This document shows, in pieces, positions 22,610-32,200 of a DNA stretch of 64,000 bases. A model generated the notes under the pieces. It was not told the DNA's origin and did not search any database. It worked only from the letters and a program-made list of their open reading frames with translations. Within the stretch, counting starts at the first letter, position 1; each line of letters starts with the position of its first letter. A program made the translations under genes and the position numbers. Origin of the DNA: Ectocarpus siliculosus (Eukaryota > Sar > Phaeophyceae > Ectocarpales > Ectocarpaceae); NCBI GenBank assembly GCA_000310025.1, contig FN648410.1, positions 161,943-225,942 on the forward strand, given 5' to 3'.

Positions 22610-24671
22610 AGACCCCAGCAGAAATCGCGCTGCTTACCGTCATTGTTGGACTCGCCCGGTCCTCCGAACTCCCTTCTCCGCTTCACGGTCCTCCTGCCGC
22701 TGCTCCGGTCGCGAACACGGGCGTCCCGGCCGTTGCCCCGGCGACATCTTTCGACGGTCGAACAGGGTGTCCACCCCCGCACCGGTCCCACTCTGCCAGC
22801 ATTCAGCCGGAACAGCTTTCCCGGGTCGACAGGGCGCAGCATTGCTCGAAACCAGGCCACATCAATTCCCTCTGCCTCATCTTTGCTGCTGCTACCGCTG
22901 CTGGAGCTATCGACCAGGTCGTCTACCCCGGGATAGTTGGCGTCGCGCACCCCAGAACACAGGGTGCCGGGATCGAAAGGGTGTGTGGACGCCCCCCTCT
23001 CGCCACAGACGCTGTCATCCCAGCAGTCACTAACCTCACCTGCGCACCAACCGCAAACATCTCAGCCGTCGTCGATGCCGTTGACCACCGCTTCTCCGTT
23101 GCTGGCCGCCCCCCCAACCGATATGGTGGGGGAAACGTCACCGACAGTCGCCATGGTAGCGGCCGGTCCTGTCGCCGCGGTCGCGGGTGGTGCTGTCACC
23201 GATGTCGCCATTCCAGCCGCCGATGCTACCGCTGTAGCCACCTGCGCGGGCTCTCGAGCCATTCTCCCCGCCGCCGCAGCGGGAGAAACAACACCGTCGG
23301 TTGCCGCTGCTGTCGCCCCTGAAACCGCCGTCGATGCCGACGCTCCAACCAACAACGCGGGCGCTCCGGTCGTTCTCCCCGCCACCGTCGCGGAGATAAC
23401 TTTGTCGTCGGGCACCGCCGCCATCGTCGCTGGAACCGCCGCCGATGCCGCTGCTCCAGCTGCCACCGCGAGCCCTCCGGGCGCTTCCCCCGCCGTCGCT
23501 GCGAGGAAAACACTACCGCCGCCGTAGGTCGCTGCCGTCGGCTCTGGAGCTGCTGCCGTTGCCGCCGCTCCTGCCGCCACTGCAGAGACCCCGGCCATTC
23601 CCCCCGCCGCCGTCGCGGGGAGAACACCACCACCAGAAGTCGCCGCCGACGCCGCTGGAGCTGCCGCTGATGCTGCCGCTCCTGCTGCCCCGCGGGGACT
23701 CCGGCCACCCTGCCCGACGCCGCCGCGGGAAAACCTCTGCCAAGGGATGTCGCCGCTGTCGCCGCTGGCGGAACTGCCGCCGCTCCAGCCGCTAACGCGG
23801 GCGCTCCTGCCATTCTCCCCGCCGCCGCAGCGGGGAAAACACAACCACCGGGTGCCGCCGTCGTCGCCGCCGATGCCGCCGCTCCAGCCCGCATCACCTC
23901 TGCGGCCCTCGCAGGGGACATAGGCAGTGGATCGACGGGAGTTGCCTGGATGTAGTTGCCGTGAGTGTATTTGGTGAACTGCGTTTGCCCACCCGTCGTC
24001 TGCGCCCCCTGCTGGTTCATGACGATGTTGTACCTTTCCTGTATCCGTGAAAAAGACAGAAGGTCCAGCGCCCAACTCGGCAAAACACCAGCACCCGTGA
24101 GCGTCACGCGCACCTCTCTATGGCCATGGAAAGTCACATCCAGGTCGCCAAAGAATTTAACCGGAGCACGCCTGCCGTCGGCGAACATGAGCAGCTGCTC
24201 CTCCGAGCGCGGTAGACGCCTGTTGTACACCTTCTTGTCCAAACGGACTACGTGAATCTTGGCACTGGTGTGTCCCAGGAAAATTGTGGCACCCGGGCGA
24301 TTCGGGAAAAGGGCGGGCATCGCACGCACATGTTGTTGCTGCTGTCGCATCTGCTGCTGTGGCTGTTGGTAAGTCTGACGAATAGCACCACCACGAGACC
24401 ACTGCTGCAACTGCGGTCGCGGCTGGGGTTGGGCACTACCTGACCGCTGTTGACGTTGTATTTGCTGCTGCTGGTGCTGCGGATGCGGGGCAAGACGCAG
24501 CTGGCATTGGGGGTTCCAGCGCTGCTGTTGTTGTGGTTGCTGCTGCCTAAGCCTCTCCGCCTCATACTCGACAGCCTCCGCAGCTCTAAGCGCCTTCACA
24601 AGCCTCAACACCTCCGATTCGGCTGCTCGTAGCTTCTCTGCCGCGTTGCGCGACCTCTCCTCCATCTTCAT
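22610..24671 (-). pseudogene. Alanine-rich tandem-repeat protein with Copia-protease-like segment (minus copy)
   Basis: ATG at 24671 (MKMEERSRNAAEKLRAAE). Order: N-terminal charged helix (EVLRLVKALRAAEAVEYEAERLR), Gln-rich linker, a segment (IFLGHTSAKIHVV...LLMFADGRRAPVKFFGDL...LDLLSFSRIQERY) resembling Copia retropepsin after its catalytic Asp, about eight Ala/Gly-rich repeats of 36-38 residues (AGAAASAAAPAATAATYGGG), an acidic-serine tail (VDDLVDSSSSGSSS) and a basic end. Lesions: a one-base deletion near 23698 (GCGGGGCAG where the relative has GCGGTGGCAG) and a TGA at about 23062 in HGIDDG* (TGC in the relative). The protease active site DSGA is not visible, and no integrase or RT follows. 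Probably a pol-less LTR-retrotransposon gag. Confidence 0.65.
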
Positions 24672-24759
24672 GCGCACAACTGTAGTCTCCTAGTGTCTCC
24701 TCCTATCCGCCGCATCTCCCCGCTATAATCTCCGCTTAAAAAATATCCCGTACCCTGCT

Positions 24760-24895
24760 GTCCCAGCCCCGTTGCGCTGTCCCAGCAATACACCCTCTGC
24801 TGTCCCGGTCCCCGATGGCCACCGTCCCAGCTACACACTACCCGCTGCCGTGCTGTCCCGTCCCCGTTGGCCACGTCCCAGCTTGGCTACATATA
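24760..24895 (-). repeat. Short tandem repeats in the 5' leader of the minus alanine-rich gene
   Basis: Three units of about 45-50 bases of the type CTGGGAC-GTGGCCA-CGGGGAC-GGGACAGCA (minus strand), between the LTR-like sequence and the ATG. The plus relative keeps only the first half unit before a deletion. Confidence 0.6.
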
Positions 24896-24967
24896 TCGTT
24901 TTCGCCGCCCCATTGGCCCGGCACATACAGCTCAGACGCCAATACCTACTACCAACACCATGCCTTG

Positions 24968-25140
24968 TGTTTGGGTGCGGTAGCTCGTCAGAGGTCGAAA
25001 GAGAGAGAAGGTTGACTGAAGACGTTGGTGCTTAGAGAGTGAGAGACATGCGGTAGGCAACACCATCGCCATGCGGCATGTCCATCAACATATACTATCC
25101 GCGTACCCCCCCGGAGGCCCCGTAGAATGTATACTCTGCC
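24968..25140 (-). repeat. LTR-like terminal sequence (minus), copy 1
   Basis: Inverted copy of the 188-191 base sequence at 31289-31476 and 38991-39181. Keeps the GCACCCAAACA end, GTCAACCTTCTCTC, CTCTCTCACTCTC-like, TGTTGCCTACCGCATGTCTC and CCTCCGGGGGGTACGCGGAT. Its far end is lost after TATAC. It lies about 300 bases upstream of the minus alanine-rich gene, as a 5' LTR would. Confidence 0.6.
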
Positions 25141-25493
25141 ACATTAGACTACGTGCTGGCTCCTGTGACATGTTTTCTGGACAAACGCCACATCGATCAT
25201 CCACACTAACATTAAGGGGGGGAGGAAGAGCAATTTTGATGTTGACGAATTTCGAAAACAAACGCAAGAGGTCCAGACATTGTACAACAGACACATACGA
25301 CCAGTCGGGAGGCGTCGCAAAAAACAGCAATCGTTGGTTCTTGCACAGGGCGCCAGTAGAGGCCGCACAAAAAACATACAACTCACGCATCTAACTTCCA
25401 CAGGCCTCCTTTGAAATCAAGATAAAAATTACACAATTCTAAATTCAAGTCATAAGAGTCAAAACGGAAGGCACTCGAATAAGGTCAGTTTTC
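25141..25493. other. No gene recognised
   Basis: Short open stretches only. It separates the LTR-like sequence from the foldback element. Confidence 0.4.
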
Positions 25494-25957
25494 AGGGTTA
25501 TGTGATTCATTGTGTTGTCAACAGTAGAGGACACCATGAAGAGGCGCCGTGCGTGCTGGCACGGTCAAGTTTTCTACTGGAGCTGAAATATCGAAGATCG
25601 CAACAACCTTTGAAAACAGTCCGAAATCTGCACCGGAACCAAGCGGCATCCAACATTTATCACAGCCATGCTAGCCGCCACCGACCACAACCTCCTGAAT
25701 TACGGGTTTACAGCAGTAGCTGGTGCCACTAGCTACTGCTGACACCCTCCGCTCAGGGATTTACGTTCCGTGGCGGTGAGCATGGCTGTGACAAATGTTG
25801 GATGTCGCTTGGTTCGGGCGCAGATTTCGGACTGATTTCAGAGGCTACTGCGACCTTCGATATTTCCGCTCCAGTAGCAAACGTGAACGTGCCAGCACGC
25901 ACGACCCCTCTTCATGGTGTCATCTATTGATGACAACATAATGCCTAATTTAACCCT
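25494..25957. mobile_element. 464-bp foldback (long inverted repeat) element
   Basis: Two arms of about 200 bases are inverted copies. Left (AGGGTTA...GTGTTGTCAACAG...ACACCATGAAGAGG...GTGCGTGCTGGCAC...CCGAAATCTGC...ACCAAGCG...ATCCAACATTT...TCACAGCCATGCT) pairs with right at roughly 85% identity. The centre holds a second hairpin (AGCAGTAGCT...AGCTACTGCT). No ORF spans it. Typical of a MITE or foldback transposon mobilised in trans. I could not define a target duplication, so the superfamily is open. Confidence 0.75.
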
Positions 25958-25970
25958 AGCAAGAAGGTTG

Positions 25971-26022
25971 TTTGCTTTCTATTTATAGGATTATAGTTTG
26001 CTTTCTATTTATAGGATTATAG
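25971..26022 (+). repeat. Perfect tandem duplication of a 26-base unit
   Basis: TTTGCTTTCTATTTATAGG plus ATTATAG occurs twice head to tail with no mismatch, so it is recent. It sits just outside the foldback element. Confidence 0.9.
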
Positions 26023-27949
26023 TATCGTAGAAGAGCCAGCGTCAAAACCGCTGTTCTTCCCGCCCTTGAGACGACACTGCTGCTACTGTATGCCACCGTG
26101 TGTGGGTGCCAGGGAGGGCCCAAATATACCGCGGCCACTGGGAAATTAAACATGTATATTTGGCTCCAAGATTTAAGATGTGCATCTTTTATGGACAGTG
26201 GTTGGTTGAGCGGGATCCCGTGAGACACCCCGTGAGGTTCATGCGCACTACAAACGACACAAACAGGCGTGTGCGTGCGCCAGAGTGTCCCAAATATGTA
26301 TGAGGCAGAAACAGCGGAACCCGAAGGGAAGACTCGTTTGACACACAAACATTGTGCACGTCAGTATGAACTGATAGAGTGCATCCCTACAGCAATCGGA
26401 ACATTTCACCAATTTTATTTTTATTTGTGCTTTCCGCGCGACTCCAATCCACCACCCGCACGTCATTTACACGTTCAGACTCACCGTACCACAAAGCTAC
26501 TTAGCACTCTACCACGGTACCCCTCCGCACAAGACCGCTTCCGGTGATCGCGGCAACAACCGTCGGCGAGACGCCAGAAACGTCAGGAACCGCGGGTACC
26601 GAGCAGTCAACGCCACCGACATCAACGACCGTCGCAGGGCACAGCGTGCTGTATCCGCCGATTCCGTCAACGCCCATCGACAATCGTCCTAGAAGTCACC
26701 AATACACTAGAGCAAAAAACTTCAACGCCGCACGTCGACAGCGCAGAGCAACTAACCGTCGTCAATACCAAAAGAGGGTCACCTTTCCACAACATCTTCC
26801 AGGACAAGGAGGGTTCCACGTCATTACGAGCCGTTGTTCAAAATCGCCTGCGAGCCTTGGAGAAAGCGCGACGAGACCAGGGCGTCACAACGCAAACCGA
26901 AGATCACATTTTTGTTTCCTCCCAAACCCTCACCGTCATTCATCTCGGTGTGGCCGTCCGCCCCATTGGGGGGCGGGGGGGCAATCCTTAACCCTAGTCG
27001 CGATTTACAGTTGAAGCAGCAGTATGGCAGTAGAACCCCACAAACACTACTTGTTCGAACATTCATCACAGACGTCAGCAAACACCTTCTACATGTCGGT
27101 TCCGCGTGATTAAACGCGTGTTTCACCGGAAATACAACGAGAGAACTCAATTTATTGGTTAGAGAGCAGACAACGACGACCGTTTTGTGTCTGTAATAGA
27201 TTATCATGATGCGCTTTGGCAACGGTATATAAAACCACGGCTAACATACCTAAGACTAACCCTACTGTAAACCTAACCCCAAACCCACCCGAAGGCAGAT
27301 GCTACGTTGGCGCCGGGTGGCAATTTTGTAGGTTGATGTGCCCGTCTTGGCGCTAGGTTATGTGTTGTTGACGGAATAATATGTAGGTTATACATTTGTT
27401 CGTCGGACTTTGGAGTATAGGCCTTGGTCGCTCTTGGGGCTCGTGGCGATCAGGATAGACATTTTGTATGGGTGCATGGAGCGTAGACTTGGCATATATC
27501 CTTGGGTATACAATACCAGGTATGGACGTTTTTGCGCAGAACAAAATTTGGCTCGTGACGACCTGTTCGTGGTATTTAAACTTTCTCCGAAGCGAGTTCT
27601 GCCCAAATATGCCGCGACATTTTGCCATATAGAAACATTGACAAGCCAAATTTGCAAGGGTGGCGGACAGACAACGACCACCTCGAACGGGTATCCCGAG
27701 CATCTATACCCCCCGCACATCCGCACATACATCCAGGCCAGCTGTCGAAAACAGCATTAGCCGAGCCTATCCGACCTGCACCGTCGGTATTGAGTCATGC
27801 GCGATAGGTGCTCCTACATCGTTAGCGGGTTGTATCTTTGCGTGGTTCCAAGCATACCAGCTGCTCGCTGAGAGATCGACAGAGCGGAGATCATGCAGCT
27901 TGCTGCACACACACGACCCATAACACATACATGCACATACATGCCGACT
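26023..27949. other. No convincing gene; one CCCCATTGGGGGGCGGGG copy and a telomere-like patch
   Basis: A plus-strand stretch at 26544-27014 is open for 156 codons (Thr/Pro-rich, then Arg-rich RRQRRATNRRQYQKR) but ends inside the 26960-27000 repeat, so its C-terminus is repeat-derived. At 27240-27295 the run CTAACCCTACTGTAAACCTAA and CCCCAAACCC resembles degenerate telomeric repeats. A TATATAAAA box lies at 27225. Nothing firmer. Confidence 0.35.
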
Positions 27950-28023
27950 GTTGAGAAGCGTCATGACCACTAGACCACCAGTCAGCGCTGACTGGTGGTA
28001 TAGTGGTCATCGTGCTTCTCAAC
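27950..28023. repeat. 74-bp palindrome built from a tRNA-like A-box segment
   Basis: Arms of 37 bases meet without a loop (GTCAGC/GCTGAC centre); 33 of 37 positions pair. The right arm reads GGTGGTATAGTGGTCATCG then GCTTCTCAAC, which looks like a tRNA D-arm/A-box. The left arm is its inverse. Such a palindrome could form a cruciform. Confidence 0.75.
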
Positions 28024-28207
28024 AAAAGTTAATGCCCGTGTCCGGTCTGGCTTCGCAGCCACGAACACGTCCCCCCAGGGTTGCCATCCCTGTGGTCAGC
28101 GCTGCCTTACCCGGAAATCGCTATCGGTTCATCGGCTTGGTGCGAAGCCTATTTCCCCAGACATTATTCCTCATAAATTCGGGCGCAAAGAAGTTTGTGC
28201 TCTAGGG

Positions 28208-28283
28208 TACATTCGAACCCCGGACTTGAGGTTTTGTTGAGAAGCATTATGACCACTACCAAGTGGTGATCGTGCTTCTTAAC
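28208..28283 (-). repeat. tRNA-like unit with hairpin and B-box (minus)
   Basis: On the minus strand: GTTAAGAAGCACGATCACC, TTGGTAGTGGTCATAATGC (A-box-like), TTCTCAAC, then GGGGTTCGAATGTACCC (B-box GGTTCGAATGT). It is the related partner of the 74-bp palindrome. A correct acceptor stem is not evident, so this is a tRNA-derived repeat, not a functional tRNA gene. Confidence 0.55.
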
Positions 28284-28289
28284 ACCCAC

Positions 28290-30714
28290 CGTCGCACAGC
28301 CGGGAGCTGACGGTCGCATGGCTCACGCCCTTGGAAAGCAGATCGAACGAGACCTATAAGGACTTGAGGGTCCACTGCTTCTGTGCGGCCTCACAGGACG
28401 CGGTTGCCCGCAACGGCTCAGGTTTTGCTTACTGCGCCTCTGCTGTCGGCATGGAAATACTGCGTCTTGCTTCCCACATATGGCACGCACCTTGCGTGGT
28501 TGCAGTATCATCATGGTACGACTTCTCACTCCGTGTTGGATAAGTTCGGCAGGCTTGATATCATTGACTGTGGCGGGTTTTGATGTGGGCTTGACGCACC
28601 TATCTGTCCCGCTATGTCTACACTGTGCTGGTTGATGTTCTGTGGCGGGCGATGTGCTCGTCGTGCTCGATACGATAAACAGCACAACATTCGATGCCTC
28701 TTCAAGCCGACGCGCGTGTCCACGTCCGTTTGCACGGTGAGAAGACTTCATATTTTTGTAGAATTGACCAGCATCGAACGAGCAAAATGCTTTCTTCATC
28801 AATTTCCCCGCGGTTATATTCCTGCGGTAAAACCACGGTAATTACCGTTCGCCGTGACCCCATAACATATGAGAATTACCGTTAACGCCCAAAACATAAC
28901 CGCGCAATAAATCGCACTTCCCGTGCTTTCGAGTTACCGCGGAGTACACTACCGTAACAACAATAGGATCCCATCTACCGCGCAGAAACGCCAAGTGCAT
29001 TCCAGTGCTTCACGATAAATTGACCGCTGCCTCTCGAGGCCACCAGGTGTGAACTGAGGGCCGTAGACCTCTAGAAATGAAGGGTTCGAGCCCCACTTGC
29101 TCTTGCCTGAATGACAGATTTGACTAGTCTAAGTTTTGGGGGTGGTGTTGTTTTATGAGGGAACCTGTTGCGTGGGGGGGGGGTTCTTGTTTTGTCTGAT
29201 GAGTCCCATATCGTTTCTCTGTTTGCGAGGAAGGCGGCGTTTGCTTGTTGCTTTCCCTTTCTGCTGATGGAATAATTACTTGGCGCAGGGCTGGACTTCT
29301 GTCGTCGTCTTGAGGTCACGCGAGCCTGCCTGCGATGAAGTGGATATATGCTGTCTGGTTTTTACCCTTCTTTTTATGCTAACGGTTTGGTTGACGGACG
29401 TGATCCTCGGTAATGTGTGGCGCGCGTTTGTAGCGCGGTGACCGCACGCTTAAGGAACACTTGAAAGCAAGCAAATTAAACAGGGCCCGACGTGCCATGG
29501 GGTGGTTGACTTTACGTTGGTGACCAGTGACCGTACGGAATCTACCGTGGTGGCCAATTACCGCCCAAACAATACCATGTTGTTCCGTGGTTTCCGGTTA
29601 ACGCGGGAAATGATGCCGACGTAAACCTGTTTACGAAGAAGCCCTGCAAATTTTGTTTATTGCGCAAACAGGTCATTGATGTATTTCCTTGAGGTTGTTC
29701 CGCTCGAAATATTGCCACAGAAACCATGGAAATTTTCCGTCCGGAATGCATGAAACTTCCGTGGACTATCCTGTGGACATATGCATGAACTCCAGGAATA
29801 CTTCAATGGAGGCCATGGTATCCATGGACGTGCATGGAATATTCAACAGCAGAGCACGGACTTCGATCAAGTTCCGTGGGACTCAGTGGGGCTCCATGGC
29901 ACTTCATGCGGTTCAGTAGCACTCCAAACTTTTCCATGGAGTGAAATTGACAAAGATGCAAACGATTGCAAGTTTTCTCACGTATGCGACCGCCTCGAAT
30001 ATTTCACGAAACAGTCCAAATTATTTAAAAAACATGTTGGAGCCGTCCACGACGAGACGTCAATCCATCAGCGTCCATCAATCAATGTGCTTGTACGTCC
30101 AAAGTCCAAACAGGTCTGCGTTCAAGCACACCAAACCGAGAGCAAACCAGAACACATTCAACCACCTCCAGAACGTCGGCGCACGTACGCCGTGCATCGT
30201 CGTATAGTGCCGTTATCCCAGCGTTCAATTCGTTTTTCTGCGACACGAGCGCCACGTTCAAACCACTTCATGCTCGTCTGCAGCAAGAAATCGGTACGTC
30301 GGCTGACCGCATAAGAAAGGGATCGTCAAACGCGATTGAAACACACCCCTAAGGGTATCCGCGGGGTCAGGGGGTTCATCACAAGAAATCGGCAAGGGCC
30401 AGGGGTGAAGTCCAGCACCAGAAACAATCGTGGTTCAGGAATTGTTTTCGAGAGCACCACCCTCGACGCATTGAAGGGTGCAACAGCCCCACCGTCATTA
30501 AAACAACTGTACTTCTAAAGAATAATTTCAAGAGAGGGAGGCAGCATAGGGTTTTTGTATTTTAGATAAAAATAAAAGTACCTGCAGTAGGCTCATGCGT
30601 TGTTGCCATTGGCTCATTTACCACACAGCAGCACGAGAGGCAGCAGCAGCAGCAGCAGTGTTGAGTTGTGGGGGCGTTATTAGATAAGAGAGTGGGGGCG
30701 GTGTCGTCATCATC
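28290..30714. other. No convincing gene; clusters of CGGTAA/TTACCG and CCATGGA words
   Basis: Two clusters (28805-28965 and 29520-29610) are dense in TTACCG, CGGTAA, CCGCGG and GTTAACG words. At 29720-29945 there are many CCATGGA, TCCGTGG and CATGGAA words. Open stretches at 29781-30314 and 28323-28802 show no family motif. GGTTCGAGCCC at 29086 resembles a B-box, but the rest of a tRNA is absent. Confidence 0.35.
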
Positions 30715-30930
30715 GTGAATGAATGCGGCCCGCACTCACATACATGCGGCCCGCACACTCCGCACTGACGGAAACGCGGCCCATATTTGTATGCCTCGAA
30801 AGATCCCGGCCAAATGCGGCCCGCACCTCAAATACATGCGGCCGGCATACTCCGCACGGGTACGGAAACGCGGCCCACATATATATGTATGCCTACATAC
30901 ATGAAAAAAAAACCAAACTGCGGGCCGCAG
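30715..30930 (+). repeat. Tandem duplication rich in GCGGCCCGCA
   Basis: Two units of about 92-100 bases: AATGCGGCCCGCAC, ATACATGCGGCC, ACTCCGCAC, GGAAACGCGGCCCA, then TGTATGCCT. A final inverted CTGCGGGCCGCAG palindrome follows at about 30917-30929. Confidence 0.7.
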
Positions 30931-31288
30931 GAAGGAAATGATTCGAAAATCGTTGAGTAGCGAGACAAGCATGCACAGCATTGAGATTCGTGGAAAACGC
31001 AGGGGATGGGCGTGGCGAACTTTCTTTGAGTTCAGAAGCGCATCGTGCAAAAAAAAAGCTCAACGCTCAAATGGAACACGACCAAACATTTCGCCTGGCG
31101 CTGCCGCCAACTCCCGCCGCTCGCTGCTCAAAACAAGAAGCGGTGACCGACCGAGAGACCAAACCAAGCGCTCATCGCTCCTCTCGCCTCCTCTTGCCAG
31201 TCACAGAAAGACGGACGCCGATCGTGTACCCCCCCATCCCCCCCCCCCCCGGAGGAACATTGTTCTGTTTTTGCGCGCATACACATGC

Positions 31289-31476
31289 TGTTTGGGGTGC
31301 TCGGCAAAGTATACTGTCTACGGGGCCTCCGGGGGGTACGCGGATGAAATGTGTTGATGGGCATGCTGCATGGCGATGGTGTTGCCTACCGCATGTCTCT
31401 CACTCTCTAATCAACCAAAGGTCTTGAGTCAACCTTCTTTCTCTTTCGGCCTCTGACGGGCTACCGCACCAAAACA
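31289..31476 (+). repeat. LTR-like terminal sequence, copy 2
   Basis: 188 bases beginning TGTTTGGGGTGC and ending GCACCAAAACA, so it has short inverted TG...CA ends. Internal words are TATACTGTCTACGGGGCCTC, TTGCCTACCGCATGTCTC and TCAACCTTCTTTCTC. It lies 110 bases upstream of the plus-strand alanine-rich ORF, mirroring the arrangement at 24.7-25.1 kb. Confidence 0.65.
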
Positions 31477-31585
31477 CAATATATTGTATGACCTGGTGTT
31501 GGTAGTGGGTATTGGCGTCTGAGCTGTATGTGCCGGGCCAATGGGGCGGTGAATACGATATATATGTATATAGCTAAGCTGGGAC

Positions 31586-32200
31586 GTGGCCAACGGAGCT
31601 GCCGAGTCGGAGGTGGAGAGGCTGGCGAAGGCGCTTAGAGCTGCGGAGGCTGCCGGGTATGAGAAGGAGAGACTTAGGCGGCAGCAACAACAACAACAAC
31701 AGCAGCAGCGATGGATTGCTCAATCGCAGCAGCAGCCATCGCAGGTACAGCAGTGTTCTCGAGGTGGTTGTGTCCGTCAGCAGAACCAACACTGCGTTTT
31801 CACTCAGAGTCACCAGGCGCGGCAGCACCAGCAATCGGCGCGGCAGCAACAGCAGCCGCCGCCAACCGGAGTTGGTGGGACATATGACTGCGGGAGCAAC
31901 GCCGTGTATTTCCAGCAGGAATCACCCCCTCCGCCTGGTACGGTATACCATTGCACTCGGTGCGGCAGGAACGGCCATGACGGCGAAGAATGCGCAGCAC
32001 CCCGCAGGTTCGAGGGTACGTGCGACGCCTGTGGTCAGTACGGCCATATGTGGCGGAACTGCGCCGTGCATCTTCATGGCAACAGCGGCGAGTATGACGG
32101 CCGTATCGTCCGTGGTGGCTGCTGGATGGGCATCAATGGCGGCGGCAGCTGCATGGACATCGGTGGAAACCCGGTCGTACAGCGCAGCAGGTGGTGGTAG
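31586..32200 (+). pseudogene. Gln-rich, double zinc-knuckle gag-like N-terminal part (plus copy)
   Basis: The N-terminal start and about 225 bases of leader are deleted relative to the minus copy, so there is no ATG; the reading enters at AESEVERLAKALRAAEAAGYE. A poly-Gln tract follows, then two perfect CCHC knuckles, CTRCGRNGHDGEEC and CDACGQYGHMWRNC, each C-x2-C-x4-H-x4-C, as in retroviral and Copia/Gypsy nucleocapsid proteins that bind RNA. The frame ends at 32200, inside a 10-base overlap with the following frame. The minus relative has no knuckles but has a protease-like segment at this position, so the two copies carry different middle modules. Confidence 0.65.

Noticed and set aside
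22598-23800. Plus-strand alanine/proline-rich open stretches antisense to the minus alanine-rich gene
   Set aside because: GC-rich repeats open all frames; the N-terminal helix, protease-like segment and poly-Ser order exist only on the minus strand.
29040-29110. tRNA gene around GGTTCGAGCCC
   Set aside because: No A-box at the right distance and no acceptor stem.
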